A DNA stretch of 64,000 nucleotides from positions 36,159,086-36,223,085 of the forward strand of contig NC_133770.1 of the NCBI RefSeq assembly GCF_003597395.2. Direction: 5' to 3'. How positions within the stretch are numbered: the first letter of the stretch is position 1; each line of letters opens with the position of its first letter. Below the pieces are notes generated by a model, which was not told where the DNA came from, searched no databases, and saw nothing but the letters and a program-made list of their open reading frames with translations. The position numbers and the translations under genes were made by a program. Origin of the DNA: Chelonoidis abingdonii. Lineage: Eukaryota > Chordata > Testudines > Testudinidae. This document shows positions 47,559 through 58,699 of this stretch, piece by piece.

Positions 47559-48120
47559 TGTCGGGGAAAAGAAGACCATCTCTGTGATTTGATCAGACAG
47601 CCAGAGGCACCTTTATTGCATATACACTTGTGCACAAGCGGAGGCCAGCGTATGCCCTAGCAAGGGTTAAGCTGACCTGCCTGTTACAAATGTTACTGAG
47701 CTTATAAAGGTTAAAACCGCAAAACGTCACACATAGATACAGCCTTATTTAGAATACAAATTGCTAATACTGCAAAACATGACTAATATTTACCCTATGG
47801 CATACATACTGCTATTTAGCAAGCAACTCTCACACATTTTCCTATTTTCCTGTTATAGTCTTTGCCAGTCAAGTCTGCGGTTTGACCGTTTTAGCACTTT
47901 TTCTATAGTCCCGACAGCAGGGTCAGCTGTTATAACTTAACAGATCTCCTGGTTCCCCTTTATCCAATTCTAGTTCCTCTTTTTGGGGCCCTGACTACAT
48001 CTTTCTGCCTTGGCATGCCCTTTATACAGTAAAACAAGCTAAGTTAAAGCTCTAAATTATGTTTGCTCAAAGGCCTAGGGCCTAAGATAATGGGGGGAGG
48101 GGGGATTATTTTCCCTATCA
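47559..48120. mobile_element. LTR-like repeat inserted in the hAT relic (562 bp)
   Basis: It starts TGTCGGGGAAAA and ends TTTTCCCTATCA, an imperfect terminal inversion typical of LTRs. hAT-like coding sequence resumes on both sides. I found no clean target duplication. Confidence 0.5.
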
Positions 48121-48429
48121 TACCTGATCTTCTTTAGGCCTAACCCCACAATCAATCAAAGTACAACTACTCTTCCTACTTTTTTCAAGTCAAGCTTCTT
48201 TTTTTGTTTTTGTCTATGCTTTTGAGCTCTGGACTTATGTTTGTACTCCAGAATGACGCTCTGCCAGACTGCCAGTCACACCAGCAGAATGCATCAGCAC
48301 TCTGGCAAACTGTTACTGTCCAAATGGGCTATTTTTAAGCAATAGTTTAGGAATATTTTTAGCAGTTGTGATGCGAATTGTGCTATCCTGAGATTCGGCT
48401 ATTTTGCTGATCCTCACTCCAAAATATAT

Positions 48430-48890
48430 TGTCTGCCTGAGAAGTGCTCCACTTCTCCCTTTCACCCACCGGAGGGCACTATGGCTTGGCACGAAATGCA
48501 GCAGGGGGAGATGTGTGTGGTGGATATGTCCATAGCAGGGGGTGGGTCGCTGGGGCGGGGAGCCACTGCTGCTGCACATTGTGCAAGGTGGCCTGGAGCT
48601 GGATCCCACACTGCTGCTGGCATAGCGTGGTGTCGCCATGTGGGCGCAGAGCTGGACCACGTGCTGCAACTGGTGCATGCACAAGTGTGCCCGCGCAGAT
48701 GCAATCCGTCTGACATTTGGGTGGTGCTGCACCTGCGCTGGCTGGTGCCCAGCGAGCTGCTGCTGGGTGCGCTCTTCTGGCAAAGCCAGGGCTTCCACAT
48801 GCCTGCCTTCACTGCCACTGGTACTACCCCATGCACAGCGAGGAGCCCTGCAGCCCTCCCAGGCATTTCCCCTCCCCCCCTCATCGGCAA
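48430..48890. other. GC-rich island with overlapping open frames, unidentified
   Basis: The composition rises sharply, with several CpGs and CTGC/GCTG runs. Open frames of 149-174 codons exist on both strands (48481-49005 +, 48313-48798 -). None resembles a protein family I know, and the overlap on both strands is what GC-rich DNA gives by chance. It is probably a repeat fragment, since it sits between a hAT relic and an LTR-like copy. Confidence 0.4.
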
Positions 48891-50410
48891 GCCTGGCCAG
48901 AGAGTTACCAAGGGGCTTGTCTCTGGCCTACAGAGGGCTCACCAGAGCAAGCTAGTCTTCCTAACCCTTGAAAGGACACAGATAGAGCCTTCCACTTATG
49001 AATAAACACACAAGCAGTAATTCTTCAAAAACAGAAGTATTATTTATTTAAAGTAGTAAGTGGTTACAATGTAGTTTAGAAAAGCAAGAAAGAATATATA
49101 GAACAGAACAAAATGCAATACATTTTCAATTGAAAGAATTAAAGTGGCACAGCAAATAAAAGAGACTATATAACAATGTAATCGTTCATTTATACTAGCA
49201 TTTAACATTTGACTTCTAACATTTAACATCAATAAGCACTGGCCAAGCAGCTACCGGATGTGTAGGGGAAGGTCTCACTCAGACCACAGGCATCTGACTT
49301 TATTTACAAGCAAAACCCATATATTCTTTGATTATGAATAGCAGGGTCGGCTCCAGGCGCCAGCAAAGGAAGCAGGTGCTTGGGGCAGCCAATGGAAAGA
49401 GGAGGCACATCCCGGTCTTCAGCGGCAGATCTGTCAGTCCCTCTCAGCTGAATTGCCGCTAAGGAATGAAGCGGTGCAGTAGAGCTACTGCCGAAGTGCC
49501 ACCAATCGCAGCTTTCCCCCTGCACTTCACCGCTTGGAGCGGCAAAAAAGCTGGCACTGGCCCTGGTGAATAGAAGACTACACTTACTTCTACTATTCTT
49601 AGATCCCTCTGAATCAATAGAGTCCTTCTGATCTGTCAAAAGGGAAGCGCTGTCTGCTGATGTTTGACATTGCTGTCGCTAGAGAGCAATTGCTGCTGCT
49701 GAGGTGAAAGCTGCCCTCTGGTGACAGATATGGAAGCCTGTGCCATGGTAAAGGCTGTTGCTTGCTTCGTTGGCTGGGTTGCTATGGTAGCTGTTGCCAG
49801 GGCAACCTCAGGGTTCTATTGCTGCTGGTGCTTCACTTCCTCCTCAAGTAGATAGCTTCTTTTCTTTGCAGCTGTCTTGCACTGTCTACTCTCCCTCAAA
49901 CCCCAAATCTACAAGTTCAGCCTGCTGCTGTTGGCCTTATATACTGGTTGCCCTCTTGAGCTCAGCCAATCAGCTTCCAGCTTTTTAGCCCCTCCCCAGG
50001 ACATCACATGGGCTTGGTCACAGGTACCTACATGTGACTTCCTGTCTAGCTCCCCTTGTATAATGCCATCTTGGATGTCAGAAGGTTCTGCTGAGTAATT
50101 CCCTATCAGTTAATGGAATTTTCCACTATACCACTCAGTATCTTTCAAAGATGGAATCTTCCACTAAATCATCCCTATATCTGCCATTTTGGTCAGTCAT
50201 GTTGGATTTTCTAAACTTAAACTACCATTAATTTCTACTTATATTACACCTAATTACTGTTGTATGCAAACTATAGTGCCCTGATACTGTCACCACTCTT
50301 TTTATGTCCAACTGGGAGAAATATAATTTTACCAAATTTTAAAGCCCTTCCGAGGTTTTTCTGTAAGCCTCTATTCAGAACATTCAAGGCAAAAAATCTC
50401 TTACTACAGT
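48890..50410. mobile_element. LTR-like repeat, family L, with a hAT MITE inside
   Basis: GAGTTACCAAGGGGCTTGTC, then CTAACCCTTGAAAGGACACA, CAGCCAATCAGCTTCCAGCT, GCCATTTTGGTCAGTC and CTTACTACA track the longest copy from about 40150 to its 3' end. The first ~100 bp are missing. Confidence 0.65.
49342..49565. mobile_element. hAT-like MITE (224 bp) with 8-bp target duplication
   Basis: The left end CAGGGTCGGCTCCAGGCGCC and right end GCTGGCACTGGCCCTG are imperfect inverted repeats. The flanks ATGAATAG (49334-49341) and GTGAATAG (49566-49573) match at 7 of 8 bases. It sits inside an LTR-like copy, so it is younger than that copy. Confidence 0.8.
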
Positions 50411-50419
50411 GTCACTGCT

Positions 50420-51095
50420 GTGGGTTACTGCTCCAGGCAGCTGTTGCTTCAGCTTGATGGTTATTTCTTCTGGAATCTTCTTCAACTTTGTTCTCCTGGT
50501 TCTGCAGCTCAGATACCACCACACCCACACACTCAGCCTGCTGGCTGTTAGCCTTATATTCAGTCTCTAGCCTTCTCTAATTGGTTGCTTTTTCAAGTTC
50601 AGAAATTGGCATAGATACTCCCTAGCTAATGAGATCATCCATGCCAGTCAGCTTCAGCTGCCACTGAAACTAATTGATCGTCCTCCTAGCTATTAGTATA
50701 TGTCCTCCTGCTAGCACCACCCTTCAGGTATTTTGGAGAGTGAGCTGAGTCATACTTGCTGAACTTTACTTCACCCCATCTCTTATCTGCTATTGGTCAA
50801 TTCCGTCTGTGTTCTTTGATACTTTCTAATAGAGAATCATTGTGGCTGCCATTTTGGATTTTTAGTTCTAAACTATATTATTATTCAGTACTTATCCTAA
50901 AACTAACTACTGTTTTATGCAAGCTAAAGCCTTATGATATTGCCACCATCACTGTTAGACACTAATTTGGAGAGGTGATTTTTACAATGTTTTAAACCCC
51001 TCTCTAGCTGTTTTTCTGCATGGCTCTGTCCATGTTTTCTGCATGTCTCTGCAGGCTTTTACACAAGATCAGAACAGCTAAAAGCAAAACCTCTT
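50420..51095. mobile_element. LTR-like repeat, family L, 3' part
   Basis: CTCAGCCTGCTGGCTGTTAG, then GGCTGCCATTTTGGAT, ATTGCCACCATCACTG and AAAGCAAAACCTCTTGTA follow the same order as the 3' part of the longest copy. It lies directly after another copy. Confidence 0.6.
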
Positions 51096-51099
51096 GTAT

Positions 51100-52480
51100 C
51101 AACTATTTACCACCTTTTCCAGATCATTTATGAATATGTTGGACAGCACAGCTCCCAGTACAGATTCTTGGGGGATGCTGGTATTTACTGCTCTCCATTT
51201 TGAAAATTTATCATTTGGTTCCCATCTTTAACCAATTACTGATCCATCAGATGACCTTCCCTCTGATCCCATAACATTGATGAAGAGCCTTTGGTGTAGG
51301 ACCTTTCTTTCTGAAACTCCAAGTACACTATATCAACCCAATCACTCTTGTCTATATGCCTCTCGACACCTTCAAAAAATTGTAATAGCTTGGTGAAGCA
51401 TGGTTTCCCTTTACAAAAGCCAAATTGATACTTTCCCAAAATATCATGTTCATCTATGTGCCTGCTAATTATTTTCTTTACTGTAGTTTCAGCCAATTTG
51501 CTTAGTACTTACATTAGGCTTACTGGCCTGTAATAGCCAGGATCACTTCTGGAGCCTTTTTTAAAGTCAATGTTACATTAGTTTTTCTTCCAGTCATCTG
51601 GTACAGAGGCTGATTTAAGCAATAGGTTGCATACCACAGTTAGTAGTTCTGCAATTTCATATTTGAGTTCCTTCAGAATCTTTAGGTGAATACCATCTGG
51701 TCCTGGTGACTTATTACTATTTAACTTATCAATTTGTTCCAAAACCACCTCTACTGAAACCTCAGTCTAGGACAGTTCCTCAGATTTGTCACCTAAAAAG
51801 AATGGCTCAGATGTGGGAATTGCCCTCACATCCTCTGCAATGAAGACTGATAAAAAAGAATTCAGTTAGCTTCTCTGAAACAGCCTTGTCTTCCTTGAGT
51901 GCTCCTTCAGTATCTTGATCGTCTTGTGGCCCCACTGATTTTTTTGGCAGGCTTCCTGCTCCTGGTATACTTTAAACAAAAAATTTTGCTGTTAATTTTT
52001 GTGTCTTTTGCTTTTCAAAATCTTTTCTGGCCTGCCTCATTATACTTTTACACTTCACTTGCCAGAGTTTATGCTTCTTTCTAGTTTCCTTGTTAGGATT
52101 TCATTTTTGACTTTTAAAGGATGTCTTTTTTGCTTCTAATTGCCTCTTTTACTCAGTTGCATAGCCTGGTAGCATTTCTTAACGCTGCTTGCTGTTTTTT
52201 ATTTGGGGTATACATCTAGTTTTAGTCTCTATTATGGTATTTTTAAATAATTTCCATGCAACTTGCAGCTATTTCCCTCTTGTCACTGTTCCTTTTAATT
52301 TCCATTTAACTAGCTTCCTCATTTTTGTGTTGTTCCTCTTTTTAAATTTCATTGCTGCTGTGGTGGGTTTCTTTAGTATTTTCCCCCCTACATAGATATT
52401 AAATGTGATTATGTTATGGTCACTATTATTGAGTGATTCAGCTATATTCACCTCTTAAAGTCCTTTAAGTCTTGGGTGTG
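51100..52480 (-). pseudogene. CR1-like LINE remnant (endonuclease end and reverse transcriptase)
   Basis: Reading the - strand from the right: EYIAESLNNSDHNIITFNI-like endonuclease end, a decayed linker, then a conceptual SPGPDGIHLKILKEL region. After it come AETTVKKIISRHIDEHDIL, GKYQFGFCKGKPCFTKLL and DKSDWVDIVYLEFQKE. These are CR1 motifs in the correct order with many breaks. Confidence 0.8.
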
Positions 52481-52599
52481 ATCTGAGCATTTGAAAACAG
52501 TATCTATAATATTCCTGTTTGTTTGCATACAAAGAAAAAGATCATCAGCAAGAGCTCATGGAATAGAAAGCAAGATCTTTGGTTAACCAGAAAGTTGTT

Positions 52600-53060
52600 T
52601 AGTGCCAACAGTGTTCTAAGCACTGTACAAAACACCAAAACGAAGACAGTTCCTGCCTTAATGAGCTTAGTCTAAAATAGAAACACGCAAAAGAGAGGAC
52701 ACATTGCAAAATCCAGAAATCTAAGTAGTTTTAATTTTCTTTCCTTTAGTAGCAGTATGAACTGATTTGTGCGCATTATGGAAGCAATTTTTAGGAGGGA
52801 TTTGAATGACAAGAGATTGGTGGCTTTGCAAACTGGGATGGGAAGATCATTCCACTCGAAGGTTGATATGGAAAAAGGCAAAAAATGTTGGTTGTGGGAG
52901 TGGGGAATGAAACTCATAGGCATCAAGGCTGACAAAAGTAGCACCCTGGAAGAATTGATGAGAATTTTATTGGCATCTCTGTCTGATGGAGTGCTGCTGC
53001 CATTTGCAATGTGGGTTTCCAACTGTAAGTCTTGTGCCAGCGTGCTGCTGGAGGTACAGA
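52600..53060. mobile_element. old LINE/SINE 3' fragment
   Basis: TGTTCTAAGCACTGTACAAA and AAGACAGTTCCTGCCTTAAT resemble the 3' region of ancient L3/CR1-type elements. AGGAGGGATTTGAATGACAA is the conserved body. The assignment is weak. Confidence 0.4.
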
Positions 53061-53069
53061 AATAGATGC

Positions 53070-54380
53070 CTATAAGAGCCCTTTTTTCCACGTGTCTTGC
53101 AAATCTTGCTACAGTTATTCACGCATTTGTCACTACATTCTGTAATGTATTCTGCATGGTATGACACCTGAGCTCCATTCAGAAGCAGCAGGTAGCACAG
53201 AACGTGACAAACTGCTCACTAAGGGGAGCTTCATTTCAAAGGAGTATAAAGTTGCTTAAATATATTTATAATTGCATTATTACACTGTTGGGATTAGTAG
53301 AGGTGTTCAGGCTGGAGCTCTTTCAGTATAAATGGGAGGAGGCTACTGAGGGTGTTCTCATTAAGGACCCTTTAGCAATGGGTCCTCAAAGAGAACCTTC
53401 TCTTGGTGAATCATTGACAAGGACATACTCTCCAAATAATTACAGCAACAAAAGTCATAGTGCAATGGAATTTGAAAAACCCAGTTCTGTCAGCCAAAGC
53501 AGAATGGTTAAGAATAACCTTTTTGTGTGTCAAGGATAAATAGGACAACTACGTAACTTTGGGCCTTGCTCTTTGAATTAGTTGAAAGGGAAAATTCTGG
53601 TTTGGTTTGGGCCAAAATATCTAATTATGTCTCTTATGTGTAGGCCAGACAATGCTATCCTCAAAACATCTCTACCACGTGGCATTATAGTAAAAATACA
53701 ATGCACTGCTTTGATCTTCAAAGCATTGTACAAACTTTAACTCTTGTTAGTAAGAGCAAAGACGAATTCTACATTATACATGGTTTATGCAAAGGAAAAC
53801 TTTCATGTAATACCTAAGGGATTGTCTCTCTATGGGCCTGTCAATGGGCTTTGGCTCAGGCCCTATGCATAACTACACAGGAGTGATCAGCAAACATGAT
53901 GTATGTCATAAATATATCTTTTGGTAATGCTCATACATGGACTGTTTACCTTCACAATTGGAAGGTGAAAGCAGGACCAAAAGAATCAGTTTTTCTATCA
54001 AGATGGAGGCCTGTTTCTCCAATGTACGCTGACTTTCACTGATAAAACAGTTGATTCTGACAGAAGCCAAGCATCTATCCTAATTCTTACATTTAGTATC
54101 AGTTTTTGATGGTTAATCATGAGGTGCTACTGGCCCATCTTGCAAGGATGAACAGAACCCTCAAAGCTGGCTTCACTTCTTCTTGGATCAATCCCAGAGG
54201 GTGTCATGGGCAGCTATGTTTCTTCCCTAGGAGTTCACTCATTGGTTCCAGCAGACCCAACCTTATCACCTCTCTCATTCCACATATACTCCAGACTGGC
54301 AATCTTAGTTACAACTTTGTGATAGCTTTTGGCAAATGTGGACTTTTTAATGGCAACCACTTTACATTAGCGCACTCAGT
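53070..54380. other. intergenic DNA, nothing recognised
   Basis: There are no family motifs and no clear repeat ends. Short open frames are not supported by composition or splice sites. Confidence 0.4.
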
Positions 54381-54389
54381 GAGATCATG

Positions 54390-55280
54390 AGAAGCTATGA
54401 GTAGCAATGCCTTCCTTCAGTTGGGGATACTGCACTCTTTAGCTCTCTTACTGAACACAGAGACACTGTTGTTTTCAAACTGTCCCAGTGTTTGAGAAAA
54501 ACTGGAATCTGCATGAAGTGTTCCTGGCTGAAGCTCAACCCTAGTAAGGCAGAAGTCATGCTGGTAGGAAGAGGAAGCATTTTGAGGTATTGGCAAGAGT
54601 TAAAATCTCATTCTGTAATCAGACTACCAGTTGTTAAGGTGTTGTACTGTCTTCAGGCCCTGTTACTCTCATTGCTTCTTATGAATACCCACATAGCAGC
54701 AGTGGTCAAAAATACTTTTTTTTTACCTAGCTATGACAAGATATGAGGCTGTCTGTGATGACTAATACCTTAATTTCTGGGTTATATCTCTGCCAAATGA
54801 GCTATATATCTTGCATCACTGCAGTGTTCAAGTGCCTGAAAGCCACATGGAAGCTACACGTGTCTTGACACTCCACTTCAGGCATGCTTTGTAGGTAAGG
54901 TGTAGCAATGAGAGAGCATTACATAGTGCTCTACACTCTGATCTCCCTATCTGATTCCAGATGTGTTTCATTGCCATAAATTATTGCAATTGAAGCACCA
55001 ACATTGTGCCTGATGCTGTACTCGTTAAAGCTCTTAGCTTGGTCCCGGCCTGTTATTTCAGAAGTTCTCTCTTCCTCCAGTTTCTACCATCATAGATGTG
55101 ATTTAAGGGTGAGTGGGGAGGTAGAAATAGTGGGATTGATAGTTGTCAGGGTGACATGGAGGACAAGTTCGGTGTTTTTAATGGGAGATCCTAAGGTGTG
55201 GAATTCTCCATTACCTCTTTCTGCTTCTAAGGCTCAATGGAAGATGTATTTTTCTAAGCAGTCTGTCTTCCAATGATGGA
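54390..55280 (+). pseudogene. L2 LINE remnant
   Basis: The + frames read CSWLKLNPSKAEVMLVGRGS and, later, CLMLYSLKLLAWSRPVI and SSVFLMGDPKVWNSPLPLS, the L2 C-terminal pattern (WLKLNPDKTEVMLVG; APKLWNSLPLSLR). It is heavily decayed. Confidence 0.75.
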
Positions 55281-55299
55281 GTAGTAAAACAGCCCAGCA

Positions 55300-57140
55300 A
55301 CAGTACTCTTGGAAGACAACAGCCAAGACCTGATACTATTTGAGTTGGTGGATTATAATGGGGAGGAATTTTAGTTTGCTTTTCAGACCAAAATATTGTG
55401 ATCCTTAATAATGTTTATGACACCTAGATAAAATGGTGAGAGGTGTATTAGAAATGCAGATTAGCTTTATAAAGAAGGATTAGAAACTTTTTTAAAATAT
55501 CTTTTAAAAATGTTTTCATTTAAAAAAATTCTCATTTCTAATGTTTATTCTTGGAAGATCAGATGCTTTCATTCTTACTTTACATCATCAGTCTGGTACC
55601 TCATTAGGTACATCACTAAAACATCAACTCTGGTCATGAAATAGAGATTTTGAAACAGTTGAAGTTCTTAAACTCAGTAAAGATGTAAACATACCTGCAT
55701 ATAGTCAACAAATGGCTAAACACCCACGGCATTACAACTAATCCCTGGAATTTTCCTTTAAGTTTGCCTTTGTATTTTGAAGAAAGTTCACCTTTCACTT
55801 TTAGAACATCAGTTGTTGAATGTTTGCAAGCACAATTACAAATGTAAAGTGTGTTGCATTTAAAAATTCCTTGTGCTATAATAGATTGAGTGAGGAGGTG
55901 AGGAAACAGGGCAATAGTCTGAGCATTGTTCTGAGAACAGTGGACACCAGAAAAGGTGTGTAATAGTTTGTCTTCTTCATGTGTTCAGAGAAGCACCAAC
56001 TTACTGTGAAATATTAAGTACTTCAGTGATATGCTGTATTATGCATTATTTTAATAACAGTTGAATAGTTTTTAAAAAAATAAAAAATATTTGATATAAA
56101 AATCAGACAGGCGTGTTTTTTGAGAGGGGTTTTTATGCCAAAGGAGCGCACACAGCTAATTCTCCATCCCTCCCTAATTACTCTCCATAAAATGACACAC
56201 TGTCAGGTACTTCAGAGGCACGCACAGGCTGGGGAATCCCCCTTTAGAAGGTGGTGCTGCAATAAAGTTAATACAGCAGGCTACCTTGCAGACTCCTTGT
56301 GGGATTGGTGGACTACTTCTTGGCCAACCACCCAAGCATGAAACCTGGAGAGCGCTCCATGTGATTGCAGGGAGTCTGACACCATGAGGTGGAGGTAGCC
56401 AAATACCCCTTTCTATATGGGCAGGAGGAGATCAATTGTTATATATTCATGTCATTGTAGCCCTCATTAGTTCAGATCTTTGATGCACCGAAATCTTTCC
56501 TAGTGTAATTCCAGTTATTGATTCTATACTAAGAATGAATTGGCTTCAATTTGTTTTCCTGTTTTTCAAACACTGAAAATGCAAAAGCGTATTAATTACA
56601 GAGTCTTACAAGATAAGCTTCATATGAGAGGGAAGAAGAAAATAGGAAGAGCCCACAAGATACCAAAGATGATGTCTTAAAATATTTTAAGTTGAATGAG
56701 ATGCCAGATGGCAGTGAAGATCCATGTTCATTAACTTTTGACAATGTGCAGACATAAAATAGAAGAGATTTTTATTTGGGAACTAATAATGAATGTACCT
56801 TAAATGACCAAGAGAGAATTACGATGAAGCATAAATGAGGACGTGTAGAAGGAGACAAATTCATATACATGAATATTTTTAGATATAGTTTAAGACAAAA
56901 ATTGTTAACCACAGGAAAAAAATTATCTTAAAAGGATTGAGTCTAAAATTAAACAGATAAATGAAGTTTATAGACAACTGCTCTGATTGCTGAGCAAAGT
57001 AATTTTAGTTTTATATGGGGACATTTGAATTTAAACCATTTCAGTAAATGTCAAAGTGGCAGATTGTTGATGGCAAGGCACAGGTGTGCAAGGGTACGAA
57101 TGAGGGGCTGCCTTTTGCCTTATTCACACTGCATCCTAGA
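55300..57140. other. intergenic DNA, nothing recognised
   Basis: AT-rich with no family motif. TTTATT at 56771-56776 could be an APBB1IP poly(A) signal read on the - strand, but nothing confirms it. Confidence 0.35.
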
Positions 57141-57141
57141 C

Positions 57142-57356
57142 AGAGCTGGTTGAAAAATTTTAATTAAAAAAACTTTTGTCCAAATTATAAAATTGAAAAA
57201 TGTTTTTGACCAAACTGAAAACTTTAGGTGAAAAAAATTGTTGAAACTTTTCATATTTTTGATTAAAACCCAGAAATTGAAAACAAAAAATGGTCAATAT
57301 AGAAAAATTTGAAAAAATTTTCCATGAAAAATAATTGGCCTTTTCCAACCAGCTCT
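57142..57356. mobile_element. hairpin MITE with AGAGCTGGTTG ends (215 bp)
   Basis: The left end AGAGCTGGTTGAAAAATTTT and right end CCTTTTCCAACCAGCTCT are inverted repeats around an A/T-rich interior. It probably lies within the APBB1IP 3' UTR. Confidence 0.7.
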
Positions 57357-57697
57357 AATCTCACGACAGAGGGTGTACCTTCACTCACCAAGTGAAGGCA
57401 CTAATCTAGGCTAGTACTTCTGCCACCAACCCTAGCCATCCATAGTGGAGTGAGGCACAGGGGGTTGGGCCCAACCTCTCACCTCAGCTAGGGGTGCTGG
57501 CTCAGTGAAGAGGGAGTGCATACTACCCCATCTCAAGTTGTGGTAGAGCTATCACCACCAGCATGCACTTCTCTGGACCTCCCAGGGGGAATTCTGTGTC
57601 AGGCAGAATTCCTCCAGGGACTCCTGTTCCAGAACAACCCTTACAGGACACCCCCACAATGAGAGCTGTGGTTTAAAGTCAGTCTGTCCCATAAACT

Positions 57698-58240
57698 TCA
57701 AGATGTGTTGCCCCTTTTCTTTTGTAGGGCTTTCATCAGATCAGACATGAGATCTGGCTGTCCACTTCCACCTCCAGAAGGAGGCAGCCCCATTGACTTT
57801 GGTTCTTCTGTCCGTTCAGTGTTCACTTGCCTTTTTGGAGGAGGTGGCCCAACTTTCTTTGTCACAGGTAGTGGCTTATTCGAGACAGAGGCCTGAGAAG
57901 GTGGAGATGGAGGAGGGGGTGGTAGCAGGTCTTCGCTGCTGCTGCTACAGATGGGTGGCGGAGGAGGCACAAAATCTGGAGGATCTTCACAGAAGTCAGG
58001 TGGCGGGGGTGGCAAATCTTCTGCCATTTCAGGTGGCGGTGGTGGAAAAGTGACTGGATCTGATGTGAAAACTGCGCTTCCGCGTTTGGGTTGGGCAGGT
58101 TGAAGAGGTGTAGAGCTCACAGTTGAAGATCGCCTTTGAGGCGGTGGTGGCTTTATTGAGGCGTGTTTATTCTGGTACGTCTGTGGCTGGCTGGTTGGCT
58201 GCACTGAACAGCAGCCATTGACATCATTTGGTTTCTTATC
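57698..58240 (-). CDS. APBB1IP: APBB1IP terminal coding exon, proline-rich tail
   Basis: The exon encodes 180 residues from DKKPNDVNGCC to KKRGNTS. It contains KPPPPQRRSS near residue 30, an EVH1-type ligand FPPPPPEMAED at about 65-75, then PPPPPDF and DFVPPPPP blocks, a Ser run, LLPPPPPSPP, and PPPPKRQ. These are expected Ena/VASP, profilin and SH3 docking sites. The final MSDLMKALQKKRG segment is strongly conserved in RIAM. The acceptor (- strand) is TTTATTAAAG. The stop is TGA. The 3' UTR probably runs left through the MITE at 57142-57356. Confidence 0.95.
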   Translation of the reverse strand, partial: DKKPNDVNGCCSVQPTSQPQTYQNKHASIKPPPPQRRSSTVSSTPLQPAQPKRGSAVFTSDPVTFPPPPPEMAEDLPPPPPDFCEDPPDFVPPPPPICSSSSEDLLPPPPPSPPSQASVSNKPLPVTKKVGPPPPKRQVNTERTEEPKSMGLPPSGGGSGQPDLMSDLMKALQKKRGNTS

Positions 58241-58699
58241 CTTTAATAAATAAAACAGAGTCGTGGTGATTGGTGTTATAGTAAGAACATTTATGAACTA
58301 ATGTTGCGAAGTGATATCATTTGAATTGGCATGGAAATGTACAAGCTGATTTCAGTATTTCTCGTTGTCACAGAATTAACTCCTTGTTTCAACAGAACAC
58401 AGAATTCAAATGGTCTAACCAGGACTCCCCATCCTAGAAATCAAAGTGGGTTGGTGTCCTTTGGGCCAAATGGTCAGCACAAAGGATATTTTGGTTTCCT
58501 TTTCCCACAGCTGCTCATGAAGCTTTGAAAGCTGCATTTTCACTGCAAAATACCTGTTTAGAATATTAATATATCCCCTTTTTGCACTTTCTAGCACAAT
58601 GACTGGTGTTACAATGTCACGGTGGTTGCAATTAGTAAAGCTTGTAAAGGAGCTTCCATGATGTTCCAACCAGCTGCCCTTCCCTGAAAATATCAGATT

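Larger units (their letters stand above)
45486..48250 (-). pseudogene. hAT transposase gene relic (TTF-zinc-finger/ZMYM1-like type)
   Basis: On the - strand from the right are a basic N-terminal stretch with KSIDKNKKRSLT, then PPGHPNTFPDDWKKK, a zinc-finger piece ESAESLFCFPCRLFSSDAVS, and the hAT C-terminal dimerisation region. That region reads YPIDELKHMKAIYKANFG, KIHELTLECLFPNATIALDI and KERLNGLALLEQDLVRLFNF. Autonomous relatives are 700-900 residues long. Here an LTR-like repeat (47559-48120) and another repeat (46510-46625) split it and many frames are broken. Confidence 0.85.

Noticed and set aside
48481..49005. 174-codon + strand open frame
   Set aside because: Equally long frames overlap it on the other strand, the frame runs into an LTR-like repeat, and no domain is recognisable.
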